The notes below the pieces were generated by a model. It did not search any database and was not told where the DNA came from. It worked only from the letters and a program-made list of their open reading frames with translations. Positions 9,182-16,476 of a stretch of 28,642 nucleotides of DNA are shown here, in pieces (within the stretch, counting starts at the first letter, position 1; each line of letters begins with the position of its first letter). Made by a program: the position numbers and the translations under genes. This DNA is from CALAZP01 sp964410725 (GTDB lineage Bacteria; Bacteroidota; Bacteroidia; Chitinophagales; Saprospiraceae): the NCBI GenBank assembly GCA_964410725.1, contig CAYPID010000031.1, positions 1 to 28,642 on the forward strand. The letters run 5' to 3'.

Positions 9182-10858
9182 ATGAAGACATTTCCCTTAG
9201 GTTTGATATGCTTAATGTTGGCAAACAAAGTAGTTGGGCAAACTATTTTTGAGGAGGTAACCCAACAGAGTGGAATTAATCACCAATTCGAAGTTTACGA
9301 AGGATTGTTTGGTGGAGGTGGATGTGCGGCAGATTTCAATAATGATGGATGGGAGGATTTATATATAGCTGGTGGGATGCATCCCGACAGACTCTACATG
9401 AATCAAAAAGATGGTACTTTTAAAGATGTACTTCCTTTGTCGGGTTTGGATGTCACCTCTAAATATGTTACCCAAGGCGCTATTAGTGCAGACTTTAATA
9501 AAGATGGATATGTAGATTTATTTATTACCACCATTACCAGATCAGATACCACTTTGACCATTCCAAGGGCAATTAACCTGCTTTTTATCAATCAAGGTGA
9601 CGGGACTTTTAAAGAATCAACAAAGGAATTCGGTTTAGACGAAGTTGAAGCTTTTTCAACATCAGTACATGTGGGCGATGTTAATGCGGATGGATACCCT
9701 GATCTATACGTCGGAAATTACTTTTTCAATTACGACGGCAAATTAGATACGATATATGACAACGATATTGTCAACGCAAATAATGAAGCAGAAGATTTCT
9801 TATACATCAATCAAAACGGAGTAAAATTTGAAAGGCAAGATCAAAAGTATGGGATTGAACACACTGGGTTTGGATTTGGGGGGGTCTTTACTGATACAGA
9901 TAATGATGGGGATTTAGACATTATCGTTATGAATGATTTCGGGTACAAAGCTCCACCCAATCTTTTTTACACCAATGAATACCCCAAAAAGAAATTTACC
10001 GAAAACGCTAAAGAGTTGGGGATGGATTTAAAAATTAATTCCATGGGTATAGCGATTGGGGACATTTCTGGGGATGGATACCTGGATTACTTTTTCACCA
10101 ATATCAGGGGTAACTACTTGATGGTTCGAAGAGAGAATGGATATGAGGATATTGCGGAGGAATTAAGGCTAAAATTTTTTAATATCAGTTGGGGTGCAAA
10201 TTTTTCGGATTTCGATAGCGATGGTGATTTGGATTTATTTGCTTCCAATGGAGATTTGAATCCCAATTGTACCCCGATGTATAATCATTATTATGAAAAT
10301 CAAGGGGGGACATTTATTGAAAAAGCTAGATTAGTGGGATTAGCGGACTATGGAATGGGTAGAGGTTCCATTGTATTTGATATGGATAACGATGGTGATT
10401 TGGATTTAATGGTTATTAATCATCAACCGATTTTACCTTATCCAGCTGGTATCAACTCCGTTACCAAATTATATGAAAATAAATCAGTTAATAATCACCA
10501 TTGGCTGAAAGTTCAATTAAAAGGGAGTCAAAGTACTACTAGGGGGCTAGGTTCCCGTATTATTCTACACACTTCAGCAGGTTCAATGATTCGCGAAATA
10601 GATGGAGGCTCAAGTTTTATCTCCCAAAGTTCTAGTTTGGCGCACTTCGGTTTAGGAACCATCGATTCAATAGATTATTTAGAAATAATCTGGCCGGGAA
10701 ATCAAATTCAGCGCATTGAAGAAGTTCCGGTAGATACGACTTTAATTGTAGAGGAAGAAATCCATTCGCGTTCAAAAAACTGGTTTAGACCTAGTTATCT
10801 TTTAATTGTTCCTATTTTGTTTGGAATATTTTTTATTTTGAAGAAAAAAAACAAATGA
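9182..10858 (+). CDS. FG-GAP/ASPIC (CRTAC1-like) protein with signal peptide and C-terminal membrane anchor
   Basis: This is a 558-residue exported protein. An N-terminal signal (hydrophobic core LGLICLMLA, likely cleavage around residue 20 at VVGQ) is followed by seven D-x-[DNS]-x-D-G calcium loops, including DFNNDGWED, DVNADGYPD, DTDNDGDLD and DFDSDGDLD, consistent with one beta-propeller. An ASPIC/UnbV domain follows near 439-526 (TRGLGSRIILHTSAGSMIRE, then SLAHFGLG). The end is a single hydrophobic segment near 536-553 followed by KKKNK, which looks like a C-terminal membrane anchor with a positive cytoplasmic tail. This is the classical CRTAC1 order, unlike the larger paralogue two genes upstream. 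The ATG is 4 bases after the haloperoxidase stop, and the stop overlaps the next gene as ATGA. Tight coupling suggests these products work together. Molecular function is unknown. Confidence 0.9.
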   Translation: MKTFPLGLICLMLANKVVGQTIFEEVTQQSGINHQFEVYEGLFGGGGCAADFNNDGWEDLYIAGGMHPDRLYMNQKDGTFKDVLPLSGLDVTSKYVTQGAISADFNKDGYVDLFITTITRSDTTLTIPRAINLLFINQGDGTFKESTKEFGLDEVEAFSTSVHVGDVNADGYPDLYVGNYFFNYDGKLDTIYDNDIVNANNEAEDFLYINQNGVKFERQDQKYGIEHTGFGFGGVFTDTDNDGDLDIIVMNDFGYKAPPNLFYTNEYPKKKFTENAKELGMDLKINSMGIAIGDISGDGYLDYFFTNIRGNYLMVRRENGYEDIAEELRLKFFNISWGANFSDFDSDGDLDLFASNGDLNPNCTPMYNHYYENQGGTFIEKARLVGLADYGMGRGSIVFDMDNDGDLDLMVINHQPILPYPAGINSVTKLYENKSVNNHHWLKVQLKGSQSTTRGLGSRIILHTSAGSMIREIDGGSSFISQSSSLAHFGLGTIDSIDYLEIIWPGNQIQRIEEVPVDTTLIVEEEIHSRSKNWFRPSYLLIVPILFGIFFILKKKNK

Positions 10859-11355
10859 AAAAGCAAATTATTTTACCCGCTATTTTTAGTTTGGTATTAC
10901 TAACTACGGTTAGTGTTTCCGGTCAAGATTATAACTCGGCAATAGGTGGAAAAATTGGGTATGGTCTAGTAGGAAGTTATAAAACTTTCCTTAATGAAAA
11001 AGCTGCTGTTGAAGCTTTTGCTGGAATTAATTGGTCAGGATTAGTGGTTGGTGGCCAATACCAATCTCACTCTCCTATTAGTGATGTTGAAAGACTTAAG
11101 TGGTACTGGGGTGGAGGGGCCATATTCAGTACTTGGAGTTATGGATTAGGCCTCGGCAAAGCCTATAGCACCTTTGGAATTTCTGGAGTTATTGGATTGG
11201 ACTATTCAATAGAGGACGTTCCAGTAAATATTAGCTTGGATTGGTCTCCCACGATATACCTTTGGGATTCTTTTGAAAACATTTATGGGATTTCTACACT
11301 TAGCAGATTCAATTCCGGTTTAGCGGCCGTATCTGTAAGATATATTTTAAATTAA
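10855..11355 (+). CDS. Small predicted outer-membrane beta-barrel-like protein, unknown function
   Basis: This is a 166-residue protein with a clear signal peptide (MKKQ, then a hydrophobic stretch, cleavage near VSVSGQ at about residue 24). The mature part is made of alternating hydrophobic and polar stretches with many Gly, Tyr and Trp residues (IGGKIGYGLVGSYK, LKWYWGGGAIFSTWSYGLGLG) and ends in SVRYILN. This looks like a small 8-stranded outer-membrane or periplasmic barrel. I recognise no named family or catalytic motif. Its start codon overlaps the stop of the preceding FG-GAP/ASPIC gene by four bases (ATGA), which points to translational coupling, and the SGNH hydrolase follows 5 bases later. 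Its placement suggests a role at the outer membrane with the same secreted module. Confidence 0.75.
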   Translation: MKKQIILPAIFSLVLLTTVSVSGQDYNSAIGGKIGYGLVGSYKTFLNEKAAVEAFAGINWSGLVVGGQYQSHSPISDVERLKWYWGGGAIFSTWSYGLGLGKAYSTFGISGVIGLDYSIEDVPVNISLDWSPTIYLWDSFENIYGISTLSRFNSGLAAVSVRYILN

Positions 11356-11360
11356 CCATC

Positions 11361-12044
11361 ATGATGAGTAGAATTTTCCATTTATTACCTATTCTGATGG
11401 TAATGGTTACCAGTTTCAACCTCATTGGTCAGGATTGGCCCAATCTCAATAAATACGAAGAAGCAAATGCCAAAGTAGAAAAGGAGGAAAAGGGGCGTGT
11501 AGTCTTTATGGGGAATTCTATTACCGAAGGATGGAGTTATGCAAATGCCGATTTTTTTGAGGGCAAACCCTATATCAACAGGGGAATCAGTGGGCAAACC
11601 ACTCCTCAAATGCTGATTAGATTTAGGCCTGATGTCGTGGATCTCTCTCCAGAGGTAGTAGTTATTTTAGCCGGCACCAATGATATTGCTGGTAATACTG
11701 GCCCTTCTACTCTCAAAATGATTGCAGATAATATTTTTTCTATGGCCGAAATTGCGCAGGCCAATGGAATTAAGGTAGTTATTTGTTCTGTTTTGCCTGT
11801 TTATGATTATCCATGGAAACCAGGTTTAGAACCTGCTGGGAAGATCATAGCACTGAACCAAATGTTGAGTGATTACGCAGCAGCTAAGGGACATCACTAT
11901 TTAGATTATCACAGTGCGATGAAAGATGAAAGAAATGGGCTTCCCGAAAAATATGCTACAGACGAAGTTCACCCAACTAAAGAAGGATATCAAGTTATGG
12001 GAGAAATGGTCGAAGCTATGTTATCCAATATTTTAACGAAGTAA
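11361..12044 (+). CDS. Exported SGNH/GDSL-family hydrolase (esterase/acetylesterase-like)
   Basis: This is a 227-residue SGNH hydrolase, a serine esterase family that includes carbohydrate acetylesterases and lipases. A signal peptide (cleavage near LIGQ, residue 24) is followed by the four family blocks: GNSITEGW with nucleophile Ser53, GISGQT with Gly78, GTND with Asn107, and DEVHP with Asp201 and His204. All catalytic and oxyanion residues are present. The layout resembles platelet-activating-factor acetylhydrolase-type or sugar acetylesterase members; removal of O-acetyl groups from a glycan would suit the setting, but this is inference. Two adjacent ATG codons (11361 and 11364) could serve as start. 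It ends the plus-strand run. Its last 12 bases overlap the 3' end of the convergent hydroxy-acid dehydrogenase gene, and a hairpin follows the stop. Confidence 0.9.
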   Translation: MMSRIFHLLPILMVMVTSFNLIGQDWPNLNKYEEANAKVEKEEKGRVVFMGNSITEGWSYANADFFEGKPYINRGISGQTTPQMLIRFRPDVVDLSPEVVVILAGTNDIAGNTGPSTLKMIADNIFSMAEIAQANGIKVVICSVLPVYDYPWKPGLEPAGKIIALNQMLSDYAAAKGHHYLDYHSAMKDERNGLPEKYATDEVHPTKEGYQVMGEMVEAMLSNILTK

Positions 12045-13169
12045 GAATTGAGGGAGTTCCTTCACCGAAGGAGCTCCAACTTGCTCCATGACTTGTTGTA
12101 ATTGTTTTTTTAACATTTGAATCGTAAAGGTACCTCCTTTTTTTCCCAAAGCTCCCACGCCATACATAAAACTTCTTCCCATAAAAGTGAATTGAGCACC
12201 AGCTGCCATAGAAACCGCCACGTCTGCTCCTGTCCTTATTCCCGAGTCCATCATTACAGTATAGTGGGACCGATATTGGTCAGCTAATCTTTCCAAGGTA
12301 TGGATGGTGGATTCACCATTATCCAATTGTCTTCCGCCATGATTGGAAATTATGATTCCATCCATGCCCACTTCTCTAGCAATTTCGGCATCTTTTTCAC
12401 TAGCCACTCCTTTTAAAACTAGGGTCCCTTTCCATTTAGATCGAATTTCAAGTAATCTTTCCTTCGTCAATCGACCTGAAAAATTTTGATTCATAAAAGC
12501 CCCTAATTGTCTGAGATTGAGTCCCTTTGGCATATAAGGCGCCATATTGGCAAAACCCGGTTTGCCATGCCATAAAGTACTGAGTGCCCAATCTGGGTGC
12601 TGTAGGATTTGAAAAATATTCCTAAGGGACATTTTAGGAGGGAGAGCTAGTCCATTTTTGATGTCTTTGTATCTAATTCCAAAACTGGGTACATCGCTTA
12701 ATAAAACTAAAACTTTTGTACCGACCGCTGCCGCTCTATTTAAGATATCATTCCTTACAGATTGATCAGAAGGATAATATAATTGGAACCAATTTTTTCC
12801 TCCGGTTATGGTAGCAATCTTTTCTATAGAAGCAGTGGAAACAGTACTTAAAACAAAAGGAATATTTTCTTTAGCTGCAGCAGCAGCTAAAATTTCCGGT
12901 GCTCCTGGCCAAATGAGTCCTTGAAGACCAATTGGAGCTATCCCAAATGGAGCACTGTAAGTATGACCAAACAACTCAATGCTGGTATTTACTGAAACTG
13001 GGCCATCGATATAATGCGGTTCTAAAATTTTATTTCTGATATCTGCTGTATTTCGTTTCAAATTCACTTCTTCATTACATCCGCCTTCCAAATATTCAAA
13101 AGCAAATTCAGGTACTTTTTTGGAAGCTCCATTTTGTAAGGCAGCAATTGAAGGGTATTTACTATTCAT
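12033..13169 (-). CDS. FMN-dependent alpha-hydroxy-acid oxidase/dehydrogenase (lactate dehydrogenase-like)
   Basis: This 378-residue TIM-barrel flavoenzyme oxidises an L-2-hydroxy acid, such as lactate or glycolate, to the 2-oxo acid. All six active-site residues of the glycolate-oxidase family can be matched: Tyr26 (EYLEGG), Tyr131 (QLYYP), Asp159 (SDVP), Lys253 (VLKG), His277 and Arg280 (SNHGGRQLD). FMN phosphate-binding segments DSGIRTG (308-314) and GR near 331 are also present. There is no signal peptide, and the protein is probably cytoplasmic or loosely membrane-bound. It follows the sulfatase on the same strand after 80 bases, with no terminator seen between them. Substrate and electron acceptor (oxygen or quinone) cannot be told from motifs, so no gene symbol is given. 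Its last codons overlap the convergent SGNH gene by 12 bases. Confidence 0.9.
   Translation of the reverse strand: MNSKYPSIAALQNGASKKVPEFAFEYLEGGCNEEVNLKRNTADIRNKILEPHYIDGPVSVNTSIELFGHTYSAPFGIAPIGLQGLIWPGAPEILAAAAAKENIPFVLSTVSTASIEKIATITGGKNWFQLYYPSDQSVRNDILNRAAAVGTKVLVLLSDVPSFGIRYKDIKNGLALPPKMSLRNIFQILQHPDWALSTLWHGKPGFANMAPYMPKGLNLRQLGAFMNQNFSGRLTKERLLEIRSKWKGTLVLKGVASEKDAEIAREVGMDGIIISNHGGRQLDNGESTIHTLERLADQYRSHYTVMMDSGIRTGADVAVSMAAGAQFTFMGRSFMYGVGALGKKGGTFTIQMLKKQLQQVMEQVGAPSVKELPQFLLR
12053..12077 (+). other. Hairpin just after the SGNH stop, inside the convergent gene
   Basis: GGAGTTCCTTC (12053-12063) and GAAGGAGCTCC (12067-12077) form an 11-bp stem with a 3-base ACC loop. In plus-strand RNA the one non-Watson-Crick position is a G-U wobble; in minus-strand RNA it is an A-C mismatch, so the fold favours the plus transcript. 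There is no T tract, so it is not a standard terminator. It may stabilise or pause the 3' end of the plus-strand messenger, or be a chance product of the coding sequence. Confidence 0.45.
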
Positions 13170-13249
13170 GCAGTTTAATCTTTTGAACCTAGTTGGACTT
13201 AAATAATTGAAGCAAATTCAAGTATATTATGATCTATTCATTGAAGGTT

Positions 13250-14800
13250 TTAATCCTTATACCCATCTATTGCTGGCATTTCAAAAGCGCTGTATATGGG
13301 AGGGGTATGAGCACTTTTCATAATCTCCTCCATTTTTTGAATGACCTCAGGGTACTCACCGGCCAAGTCTTTTGTTTCCCTAGGGTCTAATGCTAAATCA
13401 TACAACTGAATCTGGAGGTTAGACTCTGACTTTATATTAGGGCGATATGCCTTCCAATTGCCCATCCTGACTGCTTGTTGCCCTCCATACTCTGGGATTT
13501 CCCAATATAAATACTCATGAGTTTTAATTTTTCTTTTTTGTTCTAATAGAACCGGAAGAAAACTTATTCCATCGGTAGATGCTATTGCTGGAGCTCCTGA
13601 TAATTCAGCCAATGTCGGCAAGACATCCCAAAAAGCTGAAATATGATCTGAAGTACTTTGTTGCCTTATTTTCCCCTTCCAAAAAGCAATCATGGGCACT
13701 CTAATACCTCCTTCCTTTAAAAAGCCTTTTCCCTCTCCCCTAGTGCTTCCAAACTGTCCTCCACTCACAAAAAATTCTGTATCGGCACCCCCAGTGGCAT
13801 AAGTAGGACCATTATCACTGGTAAAAATAATAAGGGTGTTTTCCATCAAATCATTATCCTTCAAAAATTGAACCAATTCTCCAATTTGCTCATCTAAATA
13901 TGATATCATCGCCGCATAAGTCGCCCTAGGATGCTGACTAGGAAAATATCCTTTATTACCTGTGTAGGGCTCCTCTGGTCCAATTTTTTTACGATAGTAA
14001 TTAATCCATTTTTCTGGTGCTTGTAGAGGTAGATGGGGTAAAGGCGAAGCGTAATATAAGAAGAAGGGTTCACTTTTATGGTCATTCAAAAACGCCATTG
14101 CCCTGCGTTGCATTTCCGCAGGAGCATAATGACCACGCGTATAAGGCAGGTAACTTTTATAGTCCTCAACCTCTTGATTCACGCCTAATCTAGTATGCGG
14201 GGCCACGGTATCATTTCGTAACATTACCCGCTGATTGTTTTCCCAAAGATGAAGAGGAGTAAGGGTATGCGCTTGTCTTTGACAGTTATATCCGAAAAAA
14301 TAATCAAAACCCATTTGATTAGGGGTACTGCTGGTGTTAGGCGCACCCAAGCCCCATTTGCCAATCATCCCAGTGGCATATCCTTGTTTTTTTAAAATTT
14401 GTGCAACAGTTACCGTATTCACAGGCATAGGCCTTTGTCCTTCTAAAGTGGGGTCTTCAAACATTTTCAAGTAGTTCCAAGTATCCCCTCTTTCCCTCCA
14501 TTCATCATTACCTCTAATGGGAGTATGCCCTGGATGTTGACCTGTTAAGAGTACACTTCTAGATGGAGCACAAACCGCTGATCCTGAATAATGTTGGGTA
14601 AACTTCATTCCCCCGTTAGCAAGTGCATCAATATGAGGTGTTTCTATTATTTTTTGGCCATACACTCCCAAATCACCATATCCCAAATCATCAGCCAAAA
14701 TATAAATGATATTAGGTGACTTGCTATTGGTTTGACTTAAAAGTGTAGCATAACCTAAGCAAAAAATCAAGGATATCGATAAATGGGAGAAGAATTTCAT
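13250..14800 (-). CDS. Type I (formylglycine-dependent) sulfatase, exported
   Basis: This 516-residue arylsulfatase-type enzyme removes sulfate esters, most plausibly from a carbohydrate. A signal peptide (hydrophobic core to about residue 21, LLSQ) is followed by the calcium-binding Asp pair D37-D38 in LADDLGYGD. The sulfatase signature C77-A-P79-S-R81-SVLLTG carries the Cys that a formylglycine-generating enzyme must convert. Further features are GKWGLG near residue 150 and TSDNG near 330, which supplies further metal ligands, plus a C-terminal subdomain ending in DGYKD. Length is normal for S1-family sulfatases. No formylglycine-generating enzyme or anaerobic sulfatase-maturing enzyme is encoded here, so maturation must be provided elsewhere. 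It is divergent from the xylose operon across 174 bases and is followed by the hydroxy-acid dehydrogenase. The desulfated substrate is unknown. Confidence 0.94.
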   Translation of the reverse strand: MKFFSHLSISLIFCLGYATLLSQTNSKSPNIIYILADDLGYGDLGVYGQKIIETPHIDALANGGMKFTQHYSGSAVCAPSRSVLLTGQHPGHTPIRGNDEWRERGDTWNYLKMFEDPTLEGQRPMPVNTVTVAQILKKQGYATGMIGKWGLGAPNTSSTPNQMGFDYFFGYNCQRQAHTLTPLHLWENNQRVMLRNDTVAPHTRLGVNQEVEDYKSYLPYTRGHYAPAEMQRRAMAFLNDHKSEPFFLYYASPLPHLPLQAPEKWINYYRKKIGPEEPYTGNKGYFPSQHPRATYAAMISYLDEQIGELVQFLKDNDLMENTLIIFTSDNGPTYATGGADTEFFVSGGQFGSTRGEGKGFLKEGGIRVPMIAFWKGKIRQQSTSDHISAFWDVLPTLAELSGAPAIASTDGISFLPVLLEQKRKIKTHEYLYWEIPEYGGQQAVRMGNWKAYRPNIKSESNLQIQLYDLALDPRETKDLAGEYPEVIQKMEEIMKSAHTPPIYSAFEMPAIDGYKD

Positions 14801-14974
14801 TTTTTTCTTTTAAATGAATGAATAAAGTTATGGGTAAAATATCGAAAAATAATTTTGCATTCAAAAAAGAAAAATAATTTTTAATGGTTAAAATAAGCAA
14901 TTAAAAAAATTAAATTTATTTATGGATAACCTTCACTTAACTCGTATATTGGTGTCTAAATTACAATATCCTCT
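14801..14974. promoter_or_regulatory. Divergent AT-rich promoter region between sulfatase and xylulokinase, with 13-bp direct repeat
   Basis: This 174-base spacer is the longest non-coding stretch in the window and must hold both divergent promoters. GAAAAATAATTTT occurs twice, at 14844-14856 and 14869-14881, exactly 25 bases apart. Each copy contains a short dyad, AAAAT-A-ATTTT. The first copy overlaps TAATTTTG (14850-14857), which fits the Bacteroidetes -7 box TAnnTTTG on the plus strand and would give the xylulokinase transcript a leader of over 100 bases. No matching -33 element and no minus-strand box were found. The AT content makes chance repeats more likely than usual. Confidence 0.5.
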
Positions 14975-16471
14975 ATGAATGGGATGAAGTACACACTAGG
15001 AATTGACTTAGGCAGTTCTTCTGTCAAGGTTGCGATAGTGAATACTGCAGATGGGGTGGCCTTAGCTAGCAGCAAATATCCGGAGACGGAAATGGAAATT
15101 CAAGCGCCATATCCTGATTGGGCGGAACAGTCCCCAGAGTTTTGGTGGTCATGTACTGTACAAGCCATCAAACAGGTATGTGAGAAATCAAAAATTAATC
15201 CCAATCAGATTAGTGCGATTGGAATAGCCTATCAAATGCATGGATTGGTGGCTATAGATCAAACTGGAAAAACCATTCGTCCATCTATAATATGGTGTGA
15301 TAGTCGAGCCACCAATATTGGAAAAAATGCCAGCCTACAACTTACCGAATTGGAAAGAGCTGCTTTACTCAATAGCTTTGGCAATTTTACGGCCACTAAG
15401 TTAGCGTGGGTTAAAGAACATGAACCTCAACTTTATTCCGCTATTGATCACATATTACTTCCAGGTGATTACTTGGCTTTTAGATTCTCTGGGATTCCTC
15501 AAACCACCATTGGAGGATTGTCTGAAGGTATTTTCTGGGATTTTGAAAAAAAGGAACGTTCAAAAGTTACGGATCGCATCTTTGGTTTTCCACCTTCTAT
15601 TTTCCCAGAGATAGTTCCCACCATAGGATTTCAATGTGAGGTAAGCCAATTAGCTTCGGAATTGACAGGTATTCCTGCTGGTACACCCATTACCTATCGA
15701 GCGGGAGACCAACCCAATAACGCCTTATCCTTAGGTGTATTCGAAAATGGTGAAGTGGCTGCAACTGGAGGAACTTCAGGAGTAGTGTACGCCGTTACTG
15801 ATGAATTGATATTTGACCCCACGGAACGAATCAATGCTTTTGCACATGTCAACTACGCACCCGAACAACAGCGAATCGGATTGCTAATGTGTATCAATGG
15901 AACCGGTATTCAATATGCCTGGTTACGCAAACTATTGGCGCCCAACTCTTCTTATGAAGAATTAGAGCAAAGAGCTCAATCAGTTCCTATAGGAGCTAAG
16001 GGCTTAATAGCCTTACCATTCGGAAATGGAGCTGAACGAATTTTTCAAAATCAACCAGTTGGAGCACATATCAACTGCATTGATTTCAATAGACATGGGG
16101 CAGAAGATTTATTGAGAGCGGGATTAGAAGGAATTGCCTTTACCTTCCAATACGGCCTAGATTGTTTAGCCAATATGGGTTGTCATTTCAAAACACTTAA
16201 AGTCGGAAACGATAACTTATTTCAATCCACTATTTTCTCAAAAACACTGGCCACTTTGAGCGGCTGTGCGATTGAAGTCTATAATACCTCAGGAGCTGAA
16301 GGGGCTGCTAGAGCAGCAGCAGTAGGAGCTGGAATATCTGAAAATATGGAATCCTACCAGCCTCATTTAGAAAAAATAAAAATTTATGAACCCGATCCAA
16401 AATGGGAAGGCGTTCGCACAATATATAGTAATTGGGAAAATCAACTCAGAAAACAAGTTCAAATAGATTAG
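14975..16471 (+). CDS. xylB: Xylulokinase (FGGY family)
   Basis: This enzyme phosphorylates D-xylulose to xylulose 5-phosphate, the second step of the isomerase route of xylose use. The protein has 498 residues, normal for the family. Landmarks are the ATPase motif LGIDLGSSSVKV (8-19), AYQMHGLV with MHG at 88-90, WCDSRA (107-112), PGDYLAFRFSG near 163-173, and AGDQPNNALSLG with the likely catalytic base Asp245, followed by the glycine-rich ATGGTSG. Xylulose specificity is supported by MHG and by xylose isomerase starting 5 bases downstream. The start is ATG at 14975; an in-frame ATG at 14984 (residue 4) would give MKYTLGIDLG, equally plausible because no Shine-Dalgarno sequence is seen. It is the first gene of a three-gene xylose operon. 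Confidence 0.94.
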   Translation: MNGMKYTLGIDLGSSSVKVAIVNTADGVALASSKYPETEMEIQAPYPDWAEQSPEFWWSCTVQAIKQVCEKSKINPNQISAIGIAYQMHGLVAIDQTGKTIRPSIIWCDSRATNIGKNASLQLTELERAALLNSFGNFTATKLAWVKEHEPQLYSAIDHILLPGDYLAFRFSGIPQTTIGGLSEGIFWDFEKKERSKVTDRIFGFPPSIFPEIVPTIGFQCEVSQLASELTGIPAGTPITYRAGDQPNNALSLGVFENGEVAATGGTSGVVYAVTDELIFDPTERINAFAHVNYAPEQQRIGLLMCINGTGIQYAWLRKLLAPNSSYEELEQRAQSVPIGAKGLIALPFGNGAERIFQNQPVGAHINCIDFNRHGAEDLLRAGLEGIAFTFQYGLDCLANMGCHFKTLKVGNDNLFQSTIFSKTLATLSGCAIEVYNTSGAEGAARAAAVGAGISENMESYQPHLEKIKIYEPDPKWEGVRTIYSNWENQLRKQVQID

Positions 16472-16476
16472 AAACT

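Noticed and set aside
13170..13249. Separate promoter for the hydroxy-acid dehydrogenase in the 80-base gap after the sulfatase
   Set aside because: No TAnnTTTG box was found on the minus strand and only a 5-bp TTGAA/TTCAA inverted repeat is present. Co-transcription with the sulfatase is the simpler reading.
16432..16476. TTG-initiated 15-residue extension of xylose isomerase
   Set aside because: It would overlap the xylulokinase gene by 40 bases. The ATG at 16477 gives the normal N-terminus and a 5-base gap.
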